The notes beneath the pieces are model-generated. The model saw nothing but the letters and a program-made list of their open reading frames with translations, ran no database searches and was not told where the DNA came from. Both the position numbers and the translations under genes were made by a program. A stretch of DNA of 18,540 nt from Bacteroidales bacterium UBA5235. GTDB lineage: Bacteria > Bacteroidota > Bacteroidia > Bacteroidales > VadinHA17. Positions 6,245 through 13,580 of the stretch are shown here, in pieces (position 1 is the stretch's first letter; every line of letters begins with the position of its first letter). The stretch lies in assembly GCA_002409145.1 (NCBI GenBank), contig DHUL01000060.1, positions 106,339 to 124,878 of the forward strand, in the 5' to 3' direction.

Positions 6245-7644
6245 CACCGTTTGGCCTGTTTGAAGAACCTGTTGAATCTTATCTTTTTGAATCCCTGGGC
6301 TTCCTTGTCTACCGAGAGCCAGACGAGCACAGGGCGGCCTACGATATGATCCTCAGGGACGAATCCCCAGTAACGCGAGTCTGATGAACCATGGCGGTTG
6401 TCACCCATCATCCAGTAATAATCCATTTTAAAGGTATACCTGTCAGCCGGTGATCCGTTGATGTAGATAACCGAATCACGCACATCCAGGTCATTCTCTT
6501 CATAAATGTCAATGATTGAGGAATAGAGGTTGATATTGGTCTTGTCAATGGTGACGGTAGCCCCTTTCCTGGGGATCCACAGAGGGCCGAAGTAATCCTC
6601 GTTCCATCGGTATTGCGGATCATGCGGAAAGACAGCCGGTGTATACTCACCTGGCCTGTGGTAATCGGCTTCAATTCCGGTAACATTGGCAAACCCGGAG
6701 ATCGCCTCCGCATTGCTGCGGGTCAGCGGAAGCCTGTAAACCGTACCTGAAAGCATAATCGACTGATCAGATTTTGAGACCCCCATCCTTTCGAATGTCT
6801 TGGGATTGATCCGGGTGCCATTTGTCCGTACGTAATAGGATGTCTGCTGGGTCTCGTATTCCGGGGTCTCATGACTGTTGACAAACAGCTTCCCTCCTTT
6901 TATCAGGATCGTATCACCTGGTATGCCAACGCATCTCTTCACATAATTATCGCGCCGGTCAACAGGCCTGTAGATCACTGTGTACTCATTCCAGATCATC
7001 TGCCGGGCAACTGAATAATATTCATCCTTGCCTTTCATGGGCTTGCCGGACCTGATATCCTCGGCTGTGAGCATCTCTATCCGCTCACGCAGGATCTCAT
7101 AGTAGCTGACTGCCTGCTGTTCCAGGCAGACCGTATCCCCTGCCGGGAAGTTAAAGACAACAATATCGTTGTTCTTAACATGGCCGAATCCCTTCAGCCT
7201 CTTATAATCCCATTGAACGAGGTCTGACCATGATTTCCCCATGCCTCCCGTAAGAGGCATTGTGTGCTGTGTAAAGGGAAATGCAATGGGTGTGTTTGGC
7301 ATGCGGGGGCCGTATGCCACCTTACTGACGGCCAGGTGATCACCCACCAGCAGGGTTTTCTCCATCGAGGGGGTCGGAATGCGATAGTTCTGAAAAAGGA
7401 AAATATTGATAAGGGTTACGGCAATCACTGCAAAGATCAGTGCATCAAGCCATTCAACAACAATATGATTTTTCCCGTGGCGCTTCTTCCAGAATGCCCA
7501 ATTTACTTTTTTGCTTACATATATGTCGAACACTATCGGCAGTCCGAGCAGAAGCCAATAGTTGCCCACCCATATGACCCACAAAAGGTAAATTACACCG
7601 GCTACGCCGAATTTGAAGAATTTGTTCCGCAAAAGCTCTTTCAT
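6244..7644 (-). CDS. lepB: Signal peptidase I
   Basis: Membrane-bound serine protease that removes signal peptides from exported proteins. The 466 residues include N-terminal hydrophobic segments (about 12-42 and 66-84), then box B with the catalytic Ser93 in RIPTPSMEKTLLVGD. The general base is Lys236 in NYVKRCVGIPGD, and box E is GDNRHGSSDSRYWGFVP (414-430). It is much longer than the E. coli enzyme (324 residues) because of inserted beta-rich segments between the Ser and Lys regions and at about 255-400; such long forms are usual in Bacteroidota. Its stop codon abuts the heptamer patch, and it converges with rplT. A -7 box lies just upstream, giving a short leader. Confidence 0.96.
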   Translation of the reverse strand: MKELLRNKFFKFGVAGVIYLLWVIWVGNYWLLLGLPIVFDIYVSKKVNWAFWKKRHGKNHIVVEWLDALIFAVIAVTLINIFLFQNYRIPTPSMEKTLLVGDHLAVSKVAYGPRMPNTPIAFPFTQHTMPLTGGMGKSWSDLVQWDYKRLKGFGHVKNNDIVVFNFPAGDTVCLEQQAVSYYEILRERIEMLTAEDIRSGKPMKGKDEYYSVARQMIWNEYTVIYRPVDRRDNYVKRCVGIPGDTILIKGGKLFVNSHETPEYETQQTSYYVRTNGTRINPKTFERMGVSKSDQSIMLSGTVYRLPLTRSNAEAISGFANVTGIEADYHRPGEYTPAVFPHDPQYRWNEDYFGPLWIPRKGATVTIDKTNINLYSSIIDIYEENDLDVRDSVIYINGSPADRYTFKMDYYWMMGDNRHGSSDSRYWGFVPEDHIVGRPVLVWLSVDKEAQGFKKIRFNRFFKQAKR

Positions 7645-7664
7645 CTCAGTCTGTTTTCGGAAAG

Positions 7665-7672
7665 CAAAACTA
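7665..7672 (-). promoter_or_regulatory. Bacteroidota-type -7 box for lepB
   Basis: The minus strand reads TAGTTTTG, an exact TAnnTTTG match 20 bp before the lepB ATG (7642-7644), implying a leader of roughly 13 nt. Upstream is AT-rich sequence without a clear -33 TTTG. Confidence 0.45.
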
Positions 7673-7723
7673 GTATAAATTAATTAAACTATCTGCAGCA
7701 GTTGTTATTCCGGGCAGCACGGG

Positions 7724-7747
7724 TCAGGTTCTGTTGTCAGAACCTGA
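7724..7747. terminator. Hairpin after the MFS gene
   Basis: TCAGGTTCTG (7724-7733), loop TTGT, CAGAACCTGA (7738-7747): a perfect 10-bp stem with a 4-nt loop, 50 bp beyond the MFS stop codon. There is no T run after it on the leftward strand, so it is more likely a 3'-end stabilising or processing hairpin than a full intrinsic terminator. Confidence 0.45.
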
Positions 7748-7797
7748 TAGTGCCTGAACAGATCTGTCCATTTTGCCAGTTCCTGAATATGAGATAG

Positions 7798-9093
7798 TTA
7801 TCCAACAACCTTTTCGGCTTCCAGCTTTATTTTGGCGGTCTTGTCAAGGTCTTTCACATAATACCGTGATCCGGCATAAAACAGCAACGCTCCAAGAATC
7901 AGCATAAACGGAAGAAGCGCCATGGCTGTCTGTATATCGTACAGGTCATACAATCGCCCAATAACCAGGGGTGCTGTTGATGCACCGAGAAGGTTCTGCA
8001 CCACAACCGCCACGGCATATGACATAGCCCTCATTCCTGCATGAATAACATCCTGGGTGACAGCAGCGGCAGCCGGTACGAAGGCAGTCACCGTGACTCC
8101 CATCAACAGAAAAAAGACATATTGCAGCGTACCGCTTGTCAGCCAGAGGGCAATAAGCAGGAAGAGTGCCGCCAACAGCGAAGTGATGGTAGGGAAGAGC
8201 AGGCGGGCCCTGATGTTTGATTTGCGCCAGTGGTCTGTGATTATGCCTCCCAGCGGAGCTCCCACGATAGCAAGCACCATGACCACGCTGGCCATTGATC
8301 CGGCCTTTTCCGAGGAGAGACCTCGCGTAGCATGGAAATAGGTTGACAGCCAGGTGATAAGGGAGGTTGTTACGAAGACTACTGCGGCAAAGCCGAAATA
8401 TGTAAATATTAATGAAGGTCTTGAAAGGAACTCCCTGACCATGTCCTTTTTCTTCATCCTGACCTTCTCATTATTATTGTTTGTAAATGAAAGATCTACA
8501 GTCTTGTAGTCCTTGACGAAGAAGAAGAGGATGGCGACAATCAGGCCGGGGAGTGCCACTATGCCGAATGCATGCTTCCAGCCCAGCCTGACGGCGATGA
8601 TTCCTCCGAGCAGTACACCTATTGCCGTGCCCAGTGGTATGGAAGCATTCCACAGGCCCATCATCTTTGATCTCTTTTCTTCAGGATAGAGACCTGAGAT
8701 AACAGCGCTGCCTCCGGGTGCGTATCCTGCCTCCCCTATTCCGATCAGGGCCCTGGTAAACACCAACTGGACAAAGTTGCCTGTAAGGGCGCAGAGAGCA
8801 GTGGCAATGCTCCACAGGACCGCCATTATTCCGATTGTCTTTGTCCGGTTCCAGCGGTCAACCAGGATTGATACCGGGAATGTGAGCAGCACTATGGCCC
8901 AGTAAACGGCTGAAACAAGCAATCCGCTCTGGGTGTGGGTAATGCCAAGGTCCTGCTCAATGTGAATAAACATGGATGTGACTATCATCCTGTCGATGTA
9001 GTCAAACATGTAGAGAAGGAAGAGCAGTATGAATACATAATTTGTATATCCCTTTGGATAGAGAAACCCTTGCGGAATTACCTTGTTCTTCAT
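7798..9093 (-). CDS. MFS transporter, spinster-like / organic anion type
   Basis: A 431-residue inner-membrane carrier with 12 predicted helices in two halves, joined by a polar, basic cytoplasmic loop (about 196-220, with NNNNEKVRMKKKD). Helix 1 carries DYIDRMI (31-37). The loop between helices 2 and 3 has the MFS motif A remnant DRWNRTKTIG (79-88). Helix 4 has GIGEAGYAPGG (118-128), a pattern shared by spinster-like and anion:cation symporter-like MFS members. The substrate is not identifiable. It is transcribed divergently from the amidohydrolase across 95 bp, which suggests, without proving, that the carrier imports or exports a compound handled by that enzyme. Confidence 0.88.
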   Translation of the reverse strand: MKNKVIPQGFLYPKGYTNYVFILLFLLYMFDYIDRMIVTSMFIHIEQDLGITHTQSGLLVSAVYWAIVLLTFPVSILVDRWNRTKTIGIMAVLWSIATALCALTGNFVQLVFTRALIGIGEAGYAPGGSAVISGLYPEEKRSKMMGLWNASIPLGTAIGVLLGGIIAVRLGWKHAFGIVALPGLIVAILFFFVKDYKTVDLSFTNNNNEKVRMKKKDMVREFLSRPSLIFTYFGFAAVVFVTTSLITWLSTYFHATRGLSSEKAGSMASVVMVLAIVGAPLGGIITDHWRKSNIRARLLFPTITSLLAALFLLIALWLTSGTLQYVFFLLMGVTVTAFVPAAAAVTQDVIHAGMRAMSYAVAVVVQNLLGASTAPLVIGRLYDLYDIQTAMALLPFMLILGALLFYAGSRYYVKDLDKTAKIKLEAEKVVG

Positions 9094-9137
9094 GAGATCA
9101 GGATTTGGAGTTTATATACACAGGTTTATGAGCAACT

Positions 9138-9154
9138 AAAATAGTGCCTATTTT
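9138..9154. repeat. Inverted repeat in the MFS-amidohydrolase divergent region
   Basis: AAAATAG-TGC-CTATTTT has perfect 7-bp arms and a 3-bp centre. It lies about midway between the two divergent start codons (9093 and 9189), a typical place for a shared operator. No regulator gene is adjacent. Confidence 0.5.
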
Positions 9155-9188
9155 CTTATCTTGCACCGGTTTTTCGAAAATCGTTGCT

Positions 9189-10877
9189 ATGAAAAAGGGA
9201 ATTTTAATGATTCTGGCACTTATACTGGTTGTTGTTCCAGGATGCAGGAAAGCGGAAAAGGCTGATCTCGTCATCACCGGTGGCACTGTATTTACAGCTG
9301 ATTCTCTCAATCGCCGGGCAGAGGCTGTTGCCGTGAAGGGAAACCGGGTGATTGCAGTGGCCACTGACAGGGAGATACGCAGGTATATTGACCCGTCTCT
9401 GACCAGGGTCATTGACGCGGCAGGAAGGGCAGTGATTCCTGGTTTCAATGATGCCCATGCCCACTTCGGTCCTGCAGATCCCGATTACATAGAGCTGCGG
9501 TACGTCACTGATCCTTCAGTGATAACAAGCAGGGTGAAGGAGCAGGTGGCCCGTTCACAGAAGGGTCAGCTTATCTATGGCGGCCACTGGGAGCATGAAA
9601 TGTTTACCACCCGCGACTGGCCGGCGAAGGAGCTCATTGACGCCGTTTCGCCGGATAATCCTGTTGTCCTCCGCCGTACTGACGGTCATAGTGCACTGGT
9701 TAACAGCTATGTTCTCAGGCAATCGGGTATAACCCGCAGCACACCTGATCCGTTCGGAGGTGAAATTATGCATGACCCTGTTACCGGAGAGCCTACGGGA
9801 ATTCTCAAGGAGAGCGCCATGGCACTTATTAGGACCGGTGCAACAGATGTTGTACGGACACCTGAGGAGGAGCGTGAGAAGGAATGGAACGGCTACCTGC
9901 TGGCGCTGAAGATGGCCTCGGAATATGGCATAACAAGCATCCAGATACCAGGCAGTGCCGACTTTGACATGTATGACTCAATCATGGCTGCAGGAAAACT
10001 CACCTGCCGTATTGATATAGGCGGCGAGCTCACCGCTGACCCGGCACGGCTTGACAGCTATGAGGCACTGAGGCAGAAGTACCCGTCAGAGGGTGACTGG
10101 ATCAGGTTTGGTTACCTGAAGGATTTCATGGACGGCACCCTGGGTTCTGCCACTGCAATGATGTTTGAGCCGTTTACCGATGAGCCAGGCAGGAGCGGCC
10201 TCCCGCAGATGAGCTATGAGGAGCTTGAGGCACGCGTGCTCGCTGCTGACAGCCGTGGATTTCAGATAGGCATACATGCTATAGGTCCGAAGGCAAACAA
10301 CTGGATCCTGAATGCATATGAGAAAGCCCGTAAGGTCAACGGCATCCGTGACAGCCGACACCGCTCGGAGCATGCCCAGATACTTATTGATGAGGATATT
10401 CCGAGGTTCCCGGGTCTGGGAGTGATTGCATCGATGCAGCCCACCCATTGCATCACTGATAAACGGTTTGCAGAGAAGAGGATCGGCACGGAAAGAAGCC
10501 GCTGGGCATACGCATGGAAGAGCCTGGCGGACAGCGGTGCAAAGCTGGCTTTCGGAACTGATTACTCCGTGGAACCCCTCAACCCGATGGAGGGCCTGTA
10601 TGCAGCTGTAACCCGCAAAGACCGGAAGGGAGAAGAGGGAGAAGGCTGGTTCCCGATGGAGAAGATAACAATGGAAAAAGCCATTGAATACTATACCCTG
10701 GGCGCAGCATATGCCCAGTTCATGGAAGACAGGAAGGGCATGATAAGGGAGGGGTATTTGGCAGACATAACCATCCTCTCAGAAAATATCTTCAATACCC
10801 CTGAGGAGATGATTATGTCAGTTAAATCAGATTATACTATCGTTGACGGTAAAATCGTCTACGAAAGGAAAAAGTAA
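9189..10877 (+). CDS. Amidohydrolase lipoprotein (YtcJ-like, amidohydrolase 3 family)
   Basis: I place the start at 9189 rather than 9144 because it begins a clean lipoprotein signal, MKKGILMILALILVVVPGC, with lipidated Cys19. The mature enzyme is therefore predicted to be membrane-anchored outside the cytoplasm. The 562 residues cover the whole amidohydrolase 3 fold. N-terminal strand ITGGTVFTAD leads to metal ligands His90/His92 in FNDAHAHFG. GGHWEHE and KDFMDGTLGSATAMM (Lys311 could be the carboxylated lysine) come next. His363 in IGIHAIGPKAN, His395 in HRSEHAQ and Asp458 in FGTDYSVEPLNP follow. The C-terminal strand domain ends in DYTIVDGKIVYE. Characterised relatives hydrolyse amide or N-formyl-type bonds, but the substrate here is unknown. 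It faces away from the MFS carrier, and its stop codon abuts that of the convergent YegP-like gene. Confidence 0.9.
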   Translation: MKKGILMILALILVVVPGCRKAEKADLVITGGTVFTADSLNRRAEAVAVKGNRVIAVATDREIRRYIDPSLTRVIDAAGRAVIPGFNDAHAHFGPADPDYIELRYVTDPSVITSRVKEQVARSQKGQLIYGGHWEHEMFTTRDWPAKELIDAVSPDNPVVLRRTDGHSALVNSYVLRQSGITRSTPDPFGGEIMHDPVTGEPTGILKESAMALIRTGATDVVRTPEEEREKEWNGYLLALKMASEYGITSIQIPGSADFDMYDSIMAAGKLTCRIDIGGELTADPARLDSYEALRQKYPSEGDWIRFGYLKDFMDGTLGSATAMMFEPFTDEPGRSGLPQMSYEELEARVLAADSRGFQIGIHAIGPKANNWILNAYEKARKVNGIRDSRHRSEHAQILIDEDIPRFPGLGVIASMQPTHCITDKRFAEKRIGTERSRWAYAWKSLADSGAKLAFGTDYSVEPLNPMEGLYAAVTRKDRKGEEGEGWFPMEKITMEKAIEYYTLGAAYAQFMEDRKGMIREGYLADITILSENIFNTPEEMIMSVKSDYTIVDGKIVYERKK

Positions 10878-11213
10878 TTAAGCTTTGGTCTGGTCATCAA
10901 TGGTTGCGGCGGGTGCGTTTTTCTTCACAGAGGCAATACCGTTTTCACGGCTTGTTTCTGACTCGTACATTTCGCTCTTGCCAATCACCTGGCCATTGCC
11001 AGCCTTAAGGTTGAAGTGGAACTTGCCATTTTTGGCTACCTTCGATTCAAACCTCTTCAAATCAGCGGCATTTTTCATGACTGATTTGACACCATTCATA
11101 CATGAAGGCTTGGATGCATAACCCTCACTCGTAAGAATTACCTGACCATTCCCGGCAAGAAGATTGAATTGAAATTCACCGTTTTTCCTCTTCGAGATAA
11201 CAAATTTTCCCAT
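10878..11213 (-). CDS. yegP: YegP/DUF1508 family protein, two tandem repeats
   Basis: A 111-residue cytoplasmic protein made of two copies of the DUF1508 unit (about residues 1-50 and 52-101). Each has the pattern NGxFxFNLxAGNGQVIxxSExYxS followed by NGxxSVxKNA. E. coli YegP has the same two-repeat build and length (about 110 residues). The family is small and stable with no firmly established function; a stress-related role has been suggested. The C-terminal tail (PAATIDDQTKA) is disordered-looking. Its stop codon directly abuts the stop codon of the amidohydrolase with no base between them, and no terminator hairpin separates them. It is transcribed divergently from trmD and has an exact TAnnTTTG box upstream. 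Confidence 0.93.
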   Translation of the reverse strand: MGKFVISKRKNGEFQFNLLAGNGQVILTSEGYASKPSCMNGVKSVMKNAADLKRFESKVAKNGKFHFNLKAGNGQVIGKSEMYESETSRENGIASVKKNAPAATIDDQTKA

Positions 11214-11254
11214 GTTCTAAATTTTTTAAATGGTTAATTTCGACTTGTCGTTTT

Positions 11255-11262
11255 CAAATATA
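11255..11262 (-). promoter_or_regulatory. Bacteroidota-type -7 box for the YegP-like gene
   Basis: The minus strand reads TATATTTG, matching TAnnTTTG exactly, with a leader of about 35 nt. A TTTG at 11286-11289 (minus strand) could be the -33 element, though the 23-bp spacer is at the long end. A near-match for trmD, TAGATTTA (11277-11284, plus strand), lies in the same divergent gap. Confidence 0.5.
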
Positions 11263-11298
11263 CAAAAAATCAATATTAGATTTACCAAACGGAATTTT

Positions 11299-11985
11299 AT
11301 GCGAATCGATATAATAACAGTACTGCCGGGGCTGCTGAGCAGTCCGTTTGATGAGTCAATCATCCGCAGGGCACGTCAGAAGGGTATTGCAGAGATAAAC
11401 ATCATTGACCTGCGCAAATATTCCACTGACAGGCACCGGAGTGTTGATGACTATCCCTTTGGCGGCGGCGCCGGGATGGTGATGATGATAGAACCTGTTT
11501 ACAACTGCATTTCAAGTCTGACCTCTAAGCGGAAGTATGATGAGATAATATACACATCTCCTGACGGTTCAAGGTTCACACAGGCAATGGCTAACGAACT
11601 CTCGCTGAAGGAGAACATCATCATCCTTGCCGGTCATTACAAGGGCATTGACCAGCGTATCAGGGATCATCTCATAACGCGTGAGATATCAATAGGTGAT
11701 TATGTCCTCACCGGTGGCGAGCTGCCGGCTGCAGTCATCACCGATGCTATAGTCAGGCTGTTGCCGGGAGCCATTTCCGATGCTGAGTCAGCCCTCTCTG
11801 ATTCGTTCCAGGACGGTTTGCTTGCACCGCCTCAGTACACCAGACCGGCTGAATTCATGGGCTGGAGGGTGCCTGAGATTCTGACAGGCGGAAACACTCC
11901 GGAGATAGAAAAGTGGCGCTTTGACCAGTCAATCCGGATCACAAGGGAAAAGCGGCCTGACATGATGGGCGAAGAAGAAAGCTGA
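11299..11985 (+). CDS. trmD: tRNA (guanine37-N1)-methyltransferase
   Basis: Methylates G37 next to the anticodon of tRNAs reading CNN and some related codons, using S-adenosylmethionine, and so prevents +1 frameshifting. The start at 11299 gives MRIDIITVLPGLL, the family N-terminus, and 228 residues, a normal length. Reading back to 11230 would add 23 unrelated residues. Trefoil-knot SAM-site motifs are present: YTSPDGSRF (85-93), AGHYKGIDQR (111-120) and SIGDYVLTGGELPA (131-144). Arg153 and Asp168 (SDSFQDGLLAPPQYTRP) match the catalytic residues known from E. coli. It stands alone here rather than in the rpsP-rimM-trmD-rplS operon of proteobacteria. Confidence 0.97.
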   Translation: MRIDIITVLPGLLSSPFDESIIRRARQKGIAEINIIDLRKYSTDRHRSVDDYPFGGGAGMVMMIEPVYNCISSLTSKRKYDEIIYTSPDGSRFTQAMANELSLKENIIILAGHYKGIDQRIRDHLITREISIGDYVLTGGELPAAVITDAIVRLLPGAISDAESALSDSFQDGLLAPPQYTRPAEFMGWRVPEILTGGNTPEIEKWRFDQSIRITREKRPDMMGEEES

Positions 11986-12066
11986 TTCCTCTCTTTCTTT
12001 TTGTCGAAAAAGGTTCGTATCATTGCAAACTTCAGACCATAACCCAACAAAATAAAACAGAGAGCT

Positions 12067-13278
12067 ATGAAACCTCATGATTACATTGAAAGAGAAGAGA
12101 AGTACGGAGCACACAACTATCATCCTCTGCCGGTAGTGCTTGACAGGGGCGAAGGACCATTTGTATGGGATGTGGAGGGTAAGCGCTATTATGATTTTCT
12201 CTCAGCATACTCTGCGGTTAACCAGGGGCACTGCCACCCCAAAATCATCAATGCCCTGACCGAACAGGCAGCGAAGCTCACCCTGACTTCAAGGGCTTTC
12301 TTCAATTCGGTACTTGGCGAATATGAGGAGTTTGTAACGAAGTATTTTGGCTATGATAAGGTTCTGCCGATGAATTCCGGTGCTGAGGGTGATGAGACAG
12401 CACTCAAACTCTGCCGCAAATGGGCTTACCTGGTGAAAGGCATCAGGGAGAACCAGGCAAAGATCATCGTCTGCGAAGGAAACTTCCATGGACGTACCAT
12501 CACCATCGTTTCAATGTCTACCGATCCCGATGCCCGGAAGGATTACGGTCCGTTCACACCTGGGTTCATCACCATCCCCTACAACGACATTCCGGCGCTG
12601 GAGAAGGCGTTGTCTGATCCTGATGTAGCCGGTTTCCTTGTGGAACCGATACAGGGTGAAGCCGGCGTTTTTGTTCCTGATGACGGATATATCAAAAAGG
12701 CATATGATCTCTGCAAAAAACACAATGTACTGTTCATCGCTGACGAGGTACAGACAGGGATAGCCCGGACGGGCAAGCTCCTGGCATGTGACCATGAAGG
12801 AGTCAGGCCAGACATTCTCATCCTGGGCAAGGCAATCTCCGGTGGTGTTCTTCCGGTATCGGCAGTGCTTGCCGATGATGAGATAATGCTGACCATTAAA
12901 CCGGGTGAGCATGGTTCCACCTTCGGCGGTAATCCGCTGGCATGCAAGGTGGCTATTGCCGCTCTCGGGGTGATCCGCGATGAGAAGCTTGCAGAGAAGG
13001 CTGAAAGGCTCGGGAATATCTTCCGCGAAGAGATGAGGGCAGTGAAGTCAGACATGATTGAGCTGGTGCGCGGCAAGGGTCTCCTGAATGCCATCGTCAT
13101 CAGGCCGAGGAACGGTAAGGAGGCCTGGGATGTATGCCTCGCCATGAAAGAACTCGGCGTCCTGGCAAAACCGACCCACGGCCATATCATCCGGTTTGCT
13201 CCTCCCCTTGTCATCACCGAGGAGCAACTGCGTGATGCAATTTCCCTTATAAAGAAGGCTATTCTTCAGTTTGATTGA
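12067..13278 (+). CDS. rocD: Ornithine--oxo-acid aminotransferase
   Basis: A PLP-dependent class III aminotransferase predicted to interconvert ornithine plus 2-oxoglutarate with glutamate semialdehyde plus glutamate. The 403 residues fit the family. Visible motifs: MNSGAEGDETALKLCRKW (102-119, phosphate-binding and substrate region), EGNFHGRTIT (137-145), EPIQGEAGV (193-201), IADEVQTGIARTGK (224-237) with Asp226 contacting the PLP pyridine, and the Schiff-base Lys255 in ILGKAISGG. STFGGNPLACKVA (284-296) completes the cofactor site. N-acetylornithine and other omega-aminotransferases are close relatives; the N-terminal EKYGAHNYHPLPVVL and the GAEGDETALKLCRKW block favour OAT. It is probably monocistronic, with a possible -7 box TATCATTG (one mismatch) at 12018-12025. 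Three bases after its stop the heptamer array begins. Confidence 0.93.
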   Translation: MKPHDYIEREEKYGAHNYHPLPVVLDRGEGPFVWDVEGKRYYDFLSAYSAVNQGHCHPKIINALTEQAAKLTLTSRAFFNSVLGEYEEFVTKYFGYDKVLPMNSGAEGDETALKLCRKWAYLVKGIRENQAKIIVCEGNFHGRTITIVSMSTDPDARKDYGPFTPGFITIPYNDIPALEKALSDPDVAGFLVEPIQGEAGVFVPDDGYIKKAYDLCKKHNVLFIADEVQTGIARTGKLLACDHEGVRPDILILGKAISGGVLPVSAVLADDEIMLTIKPGEHGSTFGGNPLACKVAIAALGVIRDEKLAEKAERLGNIFREEMRAVKSDMIELVRGKGLLNAIVIRPRNGKEAWDVCLAMKELGVLAKPTHGHIIRFAPPLVITEEQLRDAISLIKKAILQFD

Positions 13279-13280
13279 GA

Positions 13281-13434
13281 GCCGGTTGCCGGTTGTCAGT
13301 TACCGGTTGCCCGTTGTTTGTTTCTGGTTGGTGGTTGCTGGTTATCGGTTATCAGTTATCTGTTGTCCGTTGCCAGTAATCAGTTATCAGATATCGGTTA
13401 CCCGTTGGTGGTTGTTGGTTGCCGGCTGCCGGTA
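13281..13434. repeat. 22-unit degenerate heptamer tandem array
   Basis: From 13281 to 13434 the sequence divides into exactly 22 consecutive 7-bp units without a phase slip, consensus RYCNGTT. Examples in order are GCCGGTT, GCCGGTT, GTCAGTT, ACCGGTT, GCCCGTT and later ATCGGTT, ATCAGTT, ATCTGTT. Position 5 is G in 22 of 22 units, position 6 is T in 20, position 7 is T in 20 and position 3 is C in 16. The first unit starts 3 bp after the aminotransferase-gene stop codon. No protein is encoded: the open frame crossing it is a by-product of the repeat. Confidence 0.9.
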
Positions 13435-13580
13435 ATAAGACCATCGGGTGAACCTGCTGACTATGCTCACTCTGGTGCATTTTCGTTCTCTCCGGAGTAC
13501 TTCAGTCCATTTATGATGTTGCAAATATCACTCTGCCGTGATATTAAAAGATTGTTACTTTTACGGCACAAAATTGACTT
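13435..13580. other. Gene-free stretch before the M28 peptidase
   Basis: This is the remainder of a 302-bp gap between rocD and the peptidase gene. It has no repeats in phase with the array, no hairpin I trust and no credible reading frame. Its last 30 bp contain TACTTTTA (13556-13563), one mismatch from TAnnTTTG, about 18 bp before the peptidase start and so a possible promoter. Confidence 0.4.

Noticed and set aside
9144..9188. Longer amidohydrolase start at 9144
   Set aside because: The extra 15 residues precede a complete lipoprotein signal peptide and overlap the operator-like palindrome; the ATG at 9189 is the better start.
11230..11298. Upstream ATG for trmD
   Set aside because: It adds 23 residues not found in the family and overlaps the divergent promoter region; the ATG at 11299 gives the standard MRIDIIT-type start.
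12579..13217. 212-codon open frame antisense to rocD
   Set aside because: It lies wholly within a strongly conserved aminotransferase gene and is rich in Ser/Arg/Pro, as expected of an antisense shadow; no start signal or family match is seen.
13281..13434. CRISPR array
   Set aside because: The units are contiguous 7-mers without spacers, and no cas gene is present.
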